NCBI GenBank assembly: GCA_016710965.1
Contig: JADJTW010000034.1
Coordinates: 1 to 47,235 of the forward strand
Direction of reading: 5' to 3'
Source: Flavobacteriales bacterium
Lineage (GTDB): Bacteria; Bacteroidota; Bacteroidia; Flavobacteriales_F; PHOS-HE28
Length of the DNA stretch: 47,235 nt
Shown in pieces: positions 23,321 through 32,070 of this stretch; positions within the stretch are counted from its first letter, which is position 1; each line of letters begins with the position of its first letter. Position numbers and translations under genes: made by a program. The notes beneath the pieces are model-generated. The model was not told the origin of the DNA. It ran no database searches and saw only the letters and a program-made list of their open reading frames with translations.

Positions 23321-23411
23321 GAGTTGTCGGTTGTCAGTTGTCCGGTATGACCCGGCGGATGATGCCGGATCATGCATTCATTGACAACCGACGACTGACA
23401 TCCGACAACTG
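23321..23411. repeat. period-7 palindrome upstream of obgE
   Basis: The left arm is GTTGTCG, GTTGTCA, GTTGTCC (23323-23343). The complement of the right arm (23383-23411) reads as seven-base units AGTTGTC, GGATGTC, AGTCGTC, GGTTGTC. The arms 23321-23342 and 23390-23411 pair at 20 of 22 positions or so, around a loop of about 47 nt. It ends 7 bp before the obgE ATG and could fold in the operon mRNA. Confidence 0.6.
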
Positions 23412-23418
23412 CGCTCCC

Positions 23419-24432
23419 ATGAACTTCATCGACCACATCCGCATCGAGTGCCGCAGCGGCAAGGGAGGCAAGGGCAGTGCGCACCTTCGGCGGGAGAAGT
23501 ACATCCCCAAGGGCGGCCCCGATGGCGGCGATGGCGGCCGTGGCGGCAACATCATCGTGCGGGGCAACGCCCAACTATGGACCCTTCTGCACCTGCGCTA
23601 CACCAAGCACGTGATCGCCGGCGATGGCGCCATGGGAACCAGCAACCAGAGCAGCGGCCTCAGCGGCAAGGATGTGGTGATCGAACTGCCCTTGGGCACC
23701 GTGGTGAAGGACAACGAGACCGGCGATATCATCTGCGAGGTGGTCTCTGAAGGCGAAGAGCACATCATCCTGCCCGGTGGCCGGGGCGGATTGGGCAACC
23801 AGCATTTCAAGAGCAGCACCAATCAGACGCCGCGCTATGCGCAGCCGGGCGAAGCGGGCCAGAGCAAATGGATGGTGATGGAACTGAAGGTGCTCGCCGA
23901 TGTGGGCCTCGTAGGCTTCCCGAATGCGGGCAAGAGCACCTTGCTCAGCGTAGTCACCGCCGCCAAGCCCAAGATCGCCGACTACGCCTTCACGACGCTC
24001 GCGCCCAACCTGGGCATCGTTTCGTACCGCGACCACAAGAGCTTCATCATGGCCGATATCCCCGGCATCATAGAAGGCGCCCATGCAGGCAAGGGCCTCG
24101 GGCTGCGATTCCTGCGGCACATCGAACGCAACAGCGTTCTGCTCTTCATGGTCCCCGCCGACAGCACGGACATCAAGCACGAGTACACCGTGCTGTTGAA
24201 CGAACTGGAGCAGTACTCGCCCGAACTGCTAGACAAGGACCGTGTGCTCGCCATCACCAAGTGCGATATGCTCGACGAGGTGATGATGAAGCAGATGAAG
24301 AAGCTGCTGCCCAAAGGAGTCGAGCATGTGCTCATCAGCAGTGTTGCGCACATCGGCCTTGAGGAGCTCAAGGACAAGCTCTGGAAGAAGCTGCACCCCG
24401 CCGCCGTGGCGAAGGACGACACGTGGTCATGA
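23419..24432 (+). CDS. obgE: GTPase ObgE/CgtA
   Basis: A 337-residue Obg-family GTPase that acts in 50S ribosomal subunit maturation and stress control. The glycine-rich Obg domain (residues 1-158) includes IECRSGKGGKGSAHLRREKY, GGDGGRGGNIIVRG and GRGGLGNQHFKSSTNQTPRY. The G domain follows with G1 GFPNAGKST, G3 DIPGIIEGAH, and the TKCD variant of the G4 NKxD motif. There is no C-terminal OCT extension, as usual in this phylum. ATG 23419 is set by the Obg-domain start MNFIDHIRIECR. The stop overlaps the next gene by 4 bp. Confidence 0.96.
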   Translation: MNFIDHIRIECRSGKGGKGSAHLRREKYIPKGGPDGGDGGRGGNIIVRGNAQLWTLLHLRYTKHVIAGDGAMGTSNQSSGLSGKDVVIELPLGTVVKDNETGDIICEVVSEGEEHIILPGGRGGLGNQHFKSSTNQTPRYAQPGEAGQSKWMVMELKVLADVGLVGFPNAGKSTLLSVVTAAKPKIADYAFTTLAPNLGIVSYRDHKSFIMADIPGIIEGAHAGKGLGLRFLRHIERNSVLLFMVPADSTDIKHEYTVLLNELEQYSPELLDKDRVLAITKCDMLDEVMMKQMKKLLPKGVEHVLISSVAHIGLEELKDKLWKKLHPAAVAKDDTWS

Positions 24433-25010
24433 GCTTTTGGGAGAGGCTGGACGCCCTGGACCGCGAGGCTTTCCTGGCGATCAACGGAGCGCACGCGCCG
24501 TGGGCCGATGCGCTCATGGAGACAATGAGCAACATGCTCGTCTGGTTCCCGCTCTACCTGGTCCTGCTCTTCATGCTGCGCAGGCGTTTCGGGTGGAAGG
24601 GCCTCGCTTGGAGCGCGCTCCTGATCGCCGCCATGGTGCTGTGCAGCGACAAGGGCTCCGTGCTGTTGTTCAAGGAAACCGTGATGCGCCTGCGACCCTG
24701 CCACGAACCGGCGTTGCAAGGCCTGGTGCATCTGTCCTATTCCGGTTGCGGCGGCAACTACGGCTTCGTGTCATCGCATGCCAGCAACCACTTCGCCATA
24801 GCCATCTTCATGATCGGCGCATTGCAAGGCCGACCGCGCTGGGCCGCATACGCGCTCCTTGCCTGGGCCGTGCTCATCGGATACAGCCGGGTGTACCTCG
24901 GCGTGCATTACCCCGGCGATGTACTGGTCGGAGGGCTCTACGGTTCGCTGATCGGTGCCATCTTCGCAACGCTCCATCGGCCATTGATGGCGCGCATGGC
25001 CACACGATGA
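24429..25010 (+). CDS. PAP2-family membrane phosphatase
   Basis: A 193-residue integral membrane protein of the type-2 phosphatidic acid phosphatase family, which dephosphorylates lipid phosphates such as undecaprenyl pyrophosphate or phosphatidylglycerophosphate at the membrane. The three signature motifs are present: KETVMRLRPCHEP (motif 1), GFVSSHASNHFA (motif 2, phosphate-binding Ser-His) and GYSRVYLGVHYPGD (motif 3, nucleophile-side His). Five or six hydrophobic helices surround them. ATG 24429 overlaps the obgE stop (ATGA) and its own stop overlaps the fluC start in the same way, so it belongs to this operon. The specific lipid substrate is unknown. Confidence 0.9.
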   Translation: MSFWERLDALDREAFLAINGAHAPWADALMETMSNMLVWFPLYLVLLFMLRRRFGWKGLAWSALLIAAMVLCSDKGSVLLFKETVMRLRPCHEPALQGLVHLSYSGCGGNYGFVSSHASNHFAIAIFMIGALQGRPRWAAYALLAWAVLIGYSRVYLGVHYPGDVLVGGLYGSLIGAIFATLHRPLMARMATR

Positions 25011-25375
25011 ATCCCTGGATCGCGGTCTTCCTCGGCGGTGGCGCTGGCAGCGTGGTGCGCTTCGCCATCTCGCGCGGCATACTCTCCATCGCCACGCAAA
25101 CGATCTTCCCATGGGCCACCTTGTTGAGCAACATGCTCGCCACTGCGCTGCTCGGCTGGCTGGTGCTTCGCTTCGGCACCGCACAGCTCGGGCGCGAAGG
25201 CTGGCACGTCCTGCTGGCCATCGGTTTCTGCGGCGGCTTCAGCACGTTCAGCGCATTCAGTTGGGAGAACTACCAGTTGCTTCGTGATGGCATGATCGGC
25301 CTGGCGCTGGCGAACATCGTGGTCAGTGCCGGTCTCGGCATTCTCGTCTTCTACCTCCTCGCACGCACCGCATGA
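25007..25375 (+). CDS. crcB: fluoride channel FluC/CrcB
   Basis: A 122-residue four-helix membrane protein that lets fluoride ions out of the cell, acting as a dual-topology dimer. Features are GGGAGSVVRFAISRG at the start, the conserved Asn in LLSNMLATALLGWL, and the phenylalanine-box and sodium-site segment GFCGGFSTFSAFSWE. The length is typical. No fluoride riboswitch would be expected because it is internal to an operon: its start overlaps the PAP2 gene by 4 bp and its stop overlaps pafA by 4 bp. Confidence 0.92.
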   Translation: MNPWIAVFLGGGAGSVVRFAISRGILSIATQTIFPWATLLSNMLATALLGWLVLRFGTAQLGREGWHVLLAIGFCGGFSTFSAFSWENYQLLRDGMIGLALANIVVSAGLGILVFYLLARTA

Positions 25376-27033
25376 ACATTACCCGTTGCTCCGCGCAATT
25401 CCTCGCGCTCTCGATCGCTGCCATGGGCACCGCTCAGGGTCCCACCTGGCAGAATCCGCCCAAGCTAGTAGTAGGCATCGTAGTGGACCAGATGCGCACC
25501 GATTACATCTATCGCTACTGGAACAACTTCGGTGAGGGCGGCTTCAAGCGCATGGTACACGAAGGCGCCTTCCTGCGCGATGCGCACTTCGATCATGTGC
25601 CCACCGAGACCGGACCGGGCCACGCGGGCGTGTACACCGGCACCACGCCATCGCGCCACGGGATAGTGGCCAACGAGATATTCCAACGCGCCACCCAGAC
25701 CACGCGCTATTGCGCATCGGCCGCCGACAGCGTGCATGGCGTGGGCTGCGACGACATCATCGGGCGCCGTTCGCCGGAGAACCTGCTCACCACCACCATC
25801 GCCGATGAATTGGAGCGGCGCACCGATGGCCTCTCGAAGACCATCGGCATCGCCATCAAGGACCGCGGCGCCATCCTGCCCATGGGCCGCACCGGCGATG
25901 CGGCGTACTGGTTCGCCGGCGGTGCCGATGGCGCTTTCGTCACCAGCACATGGTACACCGATTCGCTGCCTCCGTGGGTGCTGCGCTTCAACGGCGAGAA
26001 GCTGGCTGCAAGCCACCTGGGGCGCACATGGGACCTGCTGTTGCCTGAAGCTCGCTACCGCCAGGCACTGCCCGATGAGAACGGCTACGAAGCACCGCTT
26101 GCCGGGGCCGCAACGCCCACGCTTCCACTGGACCTCAAGGCGCTCTTCAAGGCGAGCGGAAGTACTGGCATCATCACCAGCACGCCGTGGGGCAATACGC
26201 TTACCACCGACTTCGCGCTGGCGGCGCTCTCGAACGAAGGACTTGGCACCGATCCCATCACCGACCTGCTCGCGATCAGCTACAGCAGTACCGACATCCT
26301 CGGTCATCGCATGGGCCCGCGCGCGATCGAGGTGGAAGACATGTACCTGCGCCTCGATCTGGAACTCGCGCGCCTCTTCGCCGAATTGGACAAGAAGGTG
26401 GGCAAGGGCCAGTACACCGTCTTCCTCACCGCCGATCACGCCGCGCCCGATGTGCCGCAATACCTCAAGGACCTGCACGGCAGCGCGGGCTATGTGGATG
26501 CGGTGGAACTGGAGAAGGTGCTCGAACGGGAGCTGGAAGCGCTCATGGGCCCCGGTCGCTGGGTGCGGCGCGTGATCAACGAGCAGGTCTTCCTCAACGA
26601 TTCGCTCATCACCGCCATGAAGTTCGAGCCGCTTCGCGTGCAGCGCGCGGTGGCTGAGATCCTCCTGCGCCAGCCCTTCGTGGCCGAAGCGCTATGCGCC
26701 ATCGACCTCATGCGCTCGGACTTCACCGAGGGCGTACGCCCCGGAATGCAGCGCGGATTCATGCCCAGCCGCAGCGGCGATGTGCTCTTCGCCTATCGCC
26801 CCGGCTATTTCGAACCTTACGGCACCACGCCCACCAAGGGCACTACGCACGGCAGCGCCTGGAACTACGATACGCATGTGCCCATCCTCTTCATGGGCAA
26901 GGGCATCATGCACCGCGAGATCACGCGTCGTGCATCGGTCACCGATATCGCACCCACCATCGCGCTGCTCGTTGGCATGACCATGCCCGACGGATCCACT
27001 GGATGCGTACTGGGCGAGGCGCTGGCGCCCTAG
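25372..27033 (+). CDS. pafA: PafA-type alkaline phosphatase, exported
   Basis: A 553-residue exported enzyme of the alkaline phosphatase superfamily, hydrolysing phosphate monoesters in the periplasm. It has a signal peptide (CSAQFLALSIAAMGTAQG). Zinc- and nucleophile-region motifs are KLVVGIVVDQMRTDYIYRYW (first Asp), TETGPGHAGVYTGTTPSRHG (Thr nucleophile), VANEIF (Asn), and the PafA-type Lys and Arg in IKDRGAILPMG. STDILGHRMG, TADHAAPD and THGSAWNYDTHVP give the other metal ligands. The Lys-x-Arg pair is what separates PafA-like monoesterases from related phosphodiesterases. It is the last of a coupled operon. A GCGCGG/CCGCGC hairpin follows at 27085. Confidence 0.85.
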   Translation: MNITRCSAQFLALSIAAMGTAQGPTWQNPPKLVVGIVVDQMRTDYIYRYWNNFGEGGFKRMVHEGAFLRDAHFDHVPTETGPGHAGVYTGTTPSRHGIVANEIFQRATQTTRYCASAADSVHGVGCDDIIGRRSPENLLTTTIADELERRTDGLSKTIGIAIKDRGAILPMGRTGDAAYWFAGGADGAFVTSTWYTDSLPPWVLRFNGEKLAASHLGRTWDLLLPEARYRQALPDENGYEAPLAGAATPTLPLDLKALFKASGSTGIITSTPWGNTLTTDFALAALSNEGLGTDPITDLLAISYSSTDILGHRMGPRAIEVEDMYLRLDLELARLFAELDKKVGKGQYTVFLTADHAAPDVPQYLKDLHGSAGYVDAVELEKVLERELEALMGPGRWVRRVINEQVFLNDSLITAMKFEPLRVQRAVAEILLRQPFVAEALCAIDLMRSDFTEGVRPGMQRGFMPSRSGDVLFAYRPGYFEPYGTTPTKGTTHGSAWNYDTHVPILFMGKGIMHREITRRASVTDIAPTIALLVGMTMPDGSTGCVLGEALAP

Positions 27034-27111
27034 GCGTTTCACACGCGCGTTTGTGGAGATCGAGCCGCTCGGTCTCCGGGTACGGCGCGGCTTGCCGCGC
27101 TAGCTTGCGGC

Positions 27112-27525
27112 ATGTTGCAGTGGGAGGCACCGGCCTTTGAAAGCCCCTTCGAACTCTGGCGTGAGGATGGCGTGCTGCACCTGGTCCTTGCCAAAGGAGG
27201 TCGCATGCGCGTGGCCCACATGAAGGAGATCCTGCGGTTGATCGCTGCGCTCGATCGCGGTGGCCGGGTGCCGGTGATGGTCGATTATGCGGCGGGGGTG
27301 GTGGTGGAGGACGATGCCCGCAAATTGCTCACCCGCGTCTGCCGCAGGCAGGGCCATCCGTTGGCGGTGTACAGCACCGATCGCGAATGCCGCAATCAGC
27401 TCGAAATGTTCCGACAGGTACACAAGCCGGCATTTCCGTTCCGTGCATTCGAGCGCCGCGAGGAAGCCTTCCGTTGGGCGCGCGAGCGACGCCAGCTTTC
27501 CGCGTTGAAGTCCGAACGTCAGTGA
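27112..27525 (+). CDS. STAS-like (DUF7793-type) protein
   Basis: A 137-residue cytoplasmic protein with the alternating beta/alpha order of SpoIIAA/STAS-like folds: GVLHLVLAKGGRMRVAHMKE, ILRLIAALDRGGRVPVMVDY, VVVEDDARKLLTRVC, HPLAVYSTDRECRNQLEMF, AFPFRAFERREEAFRWAR. Bacteroidota have many such proteins without a known role; no phosphorylatable serine motif of anti-sigma antagonists is evident. TAGCTTGC, a -7-like box, ends three bases before the ATG at 27112. The next gene starts 5 bp after its stop. Confidence 0.6.
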   Translation: MLQWEAPAFESPFELWREDGVLHLVLAKGGRMRVAHMKEILRLIAALDRGGRVPVMVDYAAGVVVEDDARKLLTRVCRRQGHPLAVYSTDRECRNQLEMFRQVHKPAFPFRAFERREEAFRWARERRQLSALKSERQ

Positions 27526-27530
27526 GTTCC

Positions 27531-28865
27531 ATGAGCGCCATCGGTTCCTGGGCATGCGGCGTGAGCATCGCATGCGTATTCCACGCCAGCGATGCCAGGG
27601 CGCAAACGGTGGAGCTATCAGGTACGAGCGAAGGGGCGGATGTCATCGTGCAAGGCACCATCGATGGGTCAACCGATCCCGCTCTCCGTGCGATCTGGCG
27701 CAACGTGCCTGGTGGCGCCGCCGAATTCGAATGGCAGCGCACTTCCTCAAGCGTTGCCGGATCCAGGCTCATGCTCGACCGCCTGATCGAGGCAGGCATC
27801 GGCGCCTATCTGGATGCACGCATGCACTTCGCAAGGAACGGCGTGCATGTCGATGTGCCTGCGGCCAACATGGTGCGCGACCTGAACGCGATGATGAGCG
27901 CAGCGATCGAATCGCTTGAGGCGGATGTCGCCTTCGGCGGCCTGAGCGAACCCACACGGGCGCAGCTCGATCGCGTGTCGCGGATCGATTGGAGCCAGGC
28001 GCGCTTCGGTGTCGATGGCGGCGACGAGCAGGACAAGTACCTGGCGATCTACTACTACGTGCGCAGCCAGCGCCAGGAGCTGGAGCGGCAGTTGCGTGCC
28101 GATCTGCTGCCGCTGAGCACTGTTGAGCTTCTGGGTGACGAGCGCGCTTCGCGCGGAACCACGGTGCGCATCAACAGCACCTGCGGCACCGTCTTCGACG
28201 AGCAGAATTTCCTGTGCGCGCTGGACCTGCAACTGGCCGATGCCGGCAACGGAGGCATCGATCCCGCTCTGGGTGCGAGCCTCATGCAGTCAATGGTCGA
28301 ACGGGCGGATGGGGAGACCGCGGTGGAACAGCCCAAGGTGCGCAAGCGCGACCGCTGGCTGAAGCAGGAGCTCGACGCCATCAATGAACGCATCGACAGG
28401 ATGGACCAGCGCAAGGAGCTTTGGCAGCTGCGCGATCGCATGGAGGACATCGAGGATCGCCTGACCGGGGTGGAGCTCGATGTGCAGGAAGTGAGGGACC
28501 ATGCCACGCGCCCGGCCGACAACCCGCTCGCCAACCTGAGCGCGCTCACGGGCACGAACATCACCGTTTACTTCGAGCGCAACAGTATCCTGCTGGAGCC
28601 GGACCAGCGCGTTCTGCTCAACGAGGTATTCGAGCAGCTGGCGCGTGCCCCTGGCGAGAAGGTCCTCATCACAGGCTTCACCGATCGCAGCGGAGCCAGT
28701 GCCACCAACCTGCGCTTGAGCGAGCAGCGCGCCAAGGCGGTACGCAACTACCTGTTGTCCCGCGGCATCGATGCCGGACGATTGATGGTGAACTACTACG
28801 GCGACAGCCGCAGCACGCACCGCGATCCCGGCGAGCGCCGCGTGGAGATCGAGTGGCTCCGTTAG
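27531..28865 (+). CDS. OmpA-family outer-membrane protein with coiled coil
   Basis: A 444-residue exported protein with a signal peptide (SWACGVSIACVFHASDARAQ). Residues 25-260 are of unknown fold. A coiled coil lies at about 280-330 (LKQELDAINERIDRMDQRKE, DRMEDIEDRLTGVELDVQEV). The last 110 residues are an OmpA domain: ITVYFERNSILLEPDQRVLL, VLITGFTDRSGASATNLRLS, RAKAVRNYLLSRGI and PGERRVEIEWL. It would anchor the envelope to peptidoglycan. It starts at ATG 27531, only 5 bp after the STAS-like gene, so the two are probably cotranscribed. It is convergent with the histidine kinase. Confidence 0.85.
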   Translation: MSAIGSWACGVSIACVFHASDARAQTVELSGTSEGADVIVQGTIDGSTDPALRAIWRNVPGGAAEFEWQRTSSSVAGSRLMLDRLIEAGIGAYLDARMHFARNGVHVDVPAANMVRDLNAMMSAAIESLEADVAFGGLSEPTRAQLDRVSRIDWSQARFGVDGGDEQDKYLAIYYYVRSQRQELERQLRADLLPLSTVELLGDERASRGTTVRINSTCGTVFDEQNFLCALDLQLADAGNGGIDPALGASLMQSMVERADGETAVEQPKVRKRDRWLKQELDAINERIDRMDQRKELWQLRDRMEDIEDRLTGVELDVQEVRDHATRPADNPLANLSALTGTNITVYFERNSILLEPDQRVLLNEVFEQLARAPGEKVLITGFTDRSGASATNLRLSEQRAKAVRNYLLSRGIDAGRLMVNYYGDSRSTHRDPGERRVEIEWLR

Positions 28866-28971
28866 TGGGGCTTCCGGTTGGGTCCTGCTCCCGGTATTCG
28901 ATTCCGGTGCGGGCAGGTCACACGTAGCGGATGGTATCGATAGGATGGCACTGACGCAACGCGGAGTTCTG

Positions 28972-30627
28972 CTATTCCTCAACCACCGGCGCATCAACCG
29001 TGGGCCGTCGCATGCGGAAGAGCACCTCGAAGGTGACGCCGCCATCGCTTCGCACATGGAAGCTGCCATCGAGCTGGCCGGCCAGGGCATCCACGATCTC
29101 CAGCCCCAATTTTCCAGGACCGCTCGAGAGCTGCTCGGGAAGCGCCACCCCATTGTTGCGCACCATCAGGCGGTGCAGGTCGCCTTCCACTGCGCTCACG
29201 ACCACCTCCACATGACCGCCACTGGCGTACGGGAACGCGTGCTGGTAGGCATTGGTCACCAGCTCGCACAGGATGATGCCCAGCTCGATCGCCGTGTCCT
29301 GGTCGCACTTGATGCCTGCAGTATCCACGCTGGTGCTCACGGTGGCGCTCTGCGGCCGGTGCATGCTCGCGAGCGCCTCGATCAGTTGCGCGAAGAACCC
29401 AGCGAGGTCCACATTGCGCAGGTCGGCGAGGCCGTAGAGCTTGTGATGCACCAGGGCGATGGTGTCGATCCGGCGCTTGCCTCGCAGGAACTCCTCGCGC
29501 ACCGGCCCATCGTTCAGGCTGGTACCGATCACTTTGTCCAGCTTGCGCGCTTGGTTTCTTGTTTGCTTGGCTTGCTGGCGTATCGCGTTCATGCGCTGCC
29601 TGCCGCGCCACCACAGCCCCGCCAGCAGGATGAACAGGATGCCGAGCATGATGCCGGAGGTCCATTCCACCCGTTGATCGGCGGCAGTCCAGGCCACGAT
29701 AGGCGCGATGTCGAGCAGTACCGCGCTGTGCAACGAGAGCCCGTTCAAGCGGTAGGGCTCCACCAGGGCGGCGAAGGATCGACTGCCCACCTCGATGCGG
29801 AAGGATCGCTTCTGCTGGTCGGCGGACCACATTGTGCGAAGGCGCTCCGTGGCCTGTCGTATGCCCGGATCACTATGTAGTCCGGGTTCCGGCACCAGCC
29901 GAAGGTTGGAGGCCACCATCAGGCAGCTATGCGCGCCGGGGGTCGCACTGTGCGCGTCCATCGCCTCATTCCGTTCCAGCTCGACGTCGAACATGAGCAC
30001 ACGGAACGGCTCGTCGATCTCGCGCCCTCTGATCATGTACGAGACCTGCAGGACTGCAACAGCGGTATCGCCGAACTGGCGCAGGCTCCAGACCGGCACG
30101 TCGCGATCATTCTCCAACGCCTTGCTGAACCAGATGCGTTCGCGTGGATCATAGTCGGCGTATTCCGACCAGGGCAGCGCGAGCGTATCCACCATGCCGT
30201 TCGTGATGATCCGCCGTGCATGGGGCGGAATGGACTTGCTGCCTTCGGTGGTGCCCACCAGCTCCAACGTGCTGTCCTTGCGATGGACTGCGAGTTCGTT
30301 GCCGCGTTCGTCGGCCAGGCGCACCGATAGGATGGCCCAATGCGATCGGAGCAGTGGCACCCAGCGTTGCCAGATATGCGATGCGGAAGTCGAATCAGCG
30401 TTCGCCACGGCCGCAGCTTCCTCGCGGAGGTCCTCGCCCCATTCGTTGAATGTGGCATCGAGCCGTATGTGCAGCATCTGTTGCGTGCGTTGCAGCCCCT
30501 GTTGCACCAGTTCTGTCTGCCGCAATTCCAAGAGGATCACATGGCGTACCAGGAATCCCACGGCCAGCAGCATGAATACCACCAGCGTCATCCGCAGGAC
30601 TCGGTCGATGGCCTTCTGTTCGATCAT
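28972..30627 (-). CDS. dCache sensor protein with degenerate HisKA_2-type kinase region
   Basis: A 551-residue membrane sensor. Helix one (residues 12-32), a periplasmic dCache domain (about 35-305, with DYDPRERIWFSKALENDRD), helix two (325-342), then a HisKA_2-type region and an HATPase domain. The conserved second helix of HisKA_2, RIDTIALVHHKLYGLADLRN followed by VDLAGFFAQLIEAL, is clear. Where kinases of this family carry the phosphoacceptor histidine (HHRVKNNLQ) this protein has QTRNQARKLDKVIG, with no His. The N-box ELVTNAYQHAF is normal, but the G1 box reads NNGVAL rather than DNGxG. It may be a pseudokinase or a partner that binds but does not phosphorylate. ATG 30627 overlaps the lipoprotein gene by 4 bp. 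Confidence 0.8.
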   Translation of the reverse strand: MIEQKAIDRVLRMTLVVFMLLAVGFLVRHVILLELRQTELVQQGLQRTQQMLHIRLDATFNEWGEDLREEAAAVANADSTSASHIWQRWVPLLRSHWAILSVRLADERGNELAVHRKDSTLELVGTTEGSKSIPPHARRIITNGMVDTLALPWSEYADYDPRERIWFSKALENDRDVPVWSLRQFGDTAVAVLQVSYMIRGREIDEPFRVLMFDVELERNEAMDAHSATPGAHSCLMVASNLRLVPEPGLHSDPGIRQATERLRTMWSADQQKRSFRIEVGSRSFAALVEPYRLNGLSLHSAVLLDIAPIVAWTAADQRVEWTSGIMLGILFILLAGLWWRGRQRMNAIRQQAKQTRNQARKLDKVIGTSLNDGPVREEFLRGKRRIDTIALVHHKLYGLADLRNVDLAGFFAQLIEALASMHRPQSATVSTSVDTAGIKCDQDTAIELGIILCELVTNAYQHAFPYASGGHVEVVVSAVEGDLHRLMVRNNGVALPEQLSSGPGKLGLEIVDALAGQLDGSFHVRSDGGVTFEVLFRMRRPTVDAPVVEE

Positions 30628-31004
30628 GGGCACACGGCCTTTTCCACGGTAGTGCGCGTGGCCTCCACCTCGGCGCTGCCATCCTTGATCTGCGCCGTGG
30701 TCACGCGCTCGGGCACGAAATAGATGCCGTTCAGCTTGCCGCTCATCGTCTGTCCTGCGCGCAGGCAGGTATCGGTCTCGAACATTTCCACGGTACGTCC
30801 CTGATAGTACAGGTCAATGCCCAGATCGAGGTGCTTGTCCTCGGGTGTCGTGTTCTTCAGGCGGAGCCAAAGCTCGCTCGGCTTGCCCACCGGATGGTTC
30901 CAGCGGTAAGCGACCTCCACGCCATCGTGGGTGCCTTTAGAGATGTACTGCGGCGTGCTGCAAGCGGCCAAGAGGGCGACGAGCGCGAGGGACAGGATCT
31001 TCAT
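30624..31004 (-). CDS. small lipoprotein
   Basis: A 126-residue exported protein with a lipoprotein signal: MKILSLALVALLAAC, with Cys at position 15 as the predicted acylated residue. The mature part is a single beta-sandwich-like domain (GVEVAYRWNHPVGKPSELWL, RLKNTTPEDKHLDLGIDLYY, MSGKLNGIYFVPE) with two further cysteines (DTCLR and the end AVCP) likely joined by a disulfide. No family is recognised. It overlaps threonine aldolase upstream and the sensor protein downstream by 4 bp each, so it is in the middle of a coupled operon and may feed the sensor. Confidence 0.7.
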   Translation of the reverse strand: MKILSLALVALLAACSTPQYISKGTHDGVEVAYRWNHPVGKPSELWLRLKNTTPEDKHLDLGIDLYYQGRTVEMFETDTCLRAGQTMSGKLNGIYFVPERVTTAQIKDGSAEVEATRTTVEKAVCP

Positions 31005-32023
31005 GATACGGCGTGTTGCAATGCGTCAATGGTGCGGTCGACGTCGCTATCGGTGATGCCAAGGTGAGCCACCATGCGCACTTGCCGCGGTCCTATCGCG
31101 AAGCAGAGCACGCCTCTTTCCTTCAGCCGTGCCACATGCGTGCTCGCGTCGTGATCGAGGCCGAGATCATAGATGACGATGTTCGTATCCACCGGCATCA
31201 CGGCTTCGCACCACGGCATGGAACGCACCGCACCGCCGATCCGTTGGGCGCGCTGGTGATCCTCCTTCAGCCTGGCCACATTGTTCTCCAAGGCGAACAG
31301 GCCCGCTGCGGCCAGGATCCCCGCCTGGCGCATGCCGCCGCCGAAACGCTTACGCACGCGGCGGGCTTGATGGATGAAGGCGTTCGGTCCGATGAGCACG
31401 CTGCCGACAGGAGCGCCCAACCCTTTGCTCAGGCAGATGGATACGGAATGGAAGATGGTTCCCCACTGCTTCGGTGCAGTGCCATCCACGGTCATCGCGT
31501 TGAAGAGGCGAGCGCCATCGAGGTGGAGCACCATCCCGTTCGCATCGCACACCGATCGGATGCGTTCGGCTTCACCACGATCCCAGATCGCGCCACCGCC
31601 GCGGTTCACCGAGTTCTCGATGACCACCAGGCGGCTGTTCGCGAGATAGGCCGCTTTCCGATCGTTGATGGCGGCCACCACCGCTGGCGCCGTGTAACGT
31701 CCGCGATCGGCAGGCAGATGCTTCACGCTGCACCCGCTGTTGGCCATCATTCCGCCGCCTTCATAGCGGTATACATGCGCGCCCTCCTCGCAGAGCACCT
31801 CGTCGCCGGGGCGCGTATGCACGTTGATGGCGATCTGGTTCGTCTGGGTGCCGCTGGAGCAGAAAAGCGCGGCTTCGTGGCCGAACATCGACGCCATCCT
31901 TTCCTCCAAGGCGTTCACCGTAGGGTCCTCGCCGAAGACATCGTCGCCCACTTCGGCGCGCAGCATGGCTTCGCGCATCGCCGGTGTGGGTTTGGTAACG
32001 GTATCGGAGCGCAGGTCGATCAC
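31001..32023 (-). CDS. ltaE: low-specificity L-threonine aldolase
   Basis: A 340-residue PLP enzyme that cleaves L-threonine and L-allo-threonine to glycine and acetaldehyde. The start follows the family: M(GTG)IDLRSDTVTKPTPAMREAM. PLP-site features are H83 (EGAHVYRYEGG, stacking on the cofactor), the aspartate of HLDGARLFNA and the Schiff-base lysine K200 (SICLSKGLGAPVGS). GTG 32023 is preferred over the ATG nine codons upstream because a -7 box (TATCTTGC) ends five bases before it and the family begins IDLRSDT. It is first in the operon with a lipoprotein and a sensor protein. Confidence 0.92.
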   Translation of the reverse strand: MIDLRSDTVTKPTPAMREAMLRAEVGDDVFGEDPTVNALEERMASMFGHEAALFCSSGTQTNQIAINVHTRPGDEVLCEEGAHVYRYEGGGMMANSGCSVKHLPADRGRYTAPAVVAAINDRKAAYLANSRLVVIENSVNRGGGAIWDRGEAERIRSVCDANGMVLHLDGARLFNAMTVDGTAPKQWGTIFHSVSICLSKGLGAPVGSVLIGPNAFIHQARRVRKRFGGGMRQAGILAAAGLFALENNVARLKEDHQRAQRIGGAVRSMPWCEAVMPVDTNIVIYDLGLDHDASTHVARLKERGVLCFAIGPRQVRMVAHLGITDSDVDRTIDALQHAVS

Positions 32024-32028
32024 TGCGG

Positions 32029-32036
32029 GCAAGATA
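32029..32036 (-). promoter_or_regulatory. -7 promoter box of the ltaE operon
   Basis: The minus strand reads TATCTTGC, five bases before the GTG at 32023. This decides the GTG as start; the upstream ATG at 32050 would lie before the promoter box. Confidence 0.4.
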
Positions 32037-32070
32037 GCAGCGCGATGCATCGTTCCCGGAGTGCCTTCGA

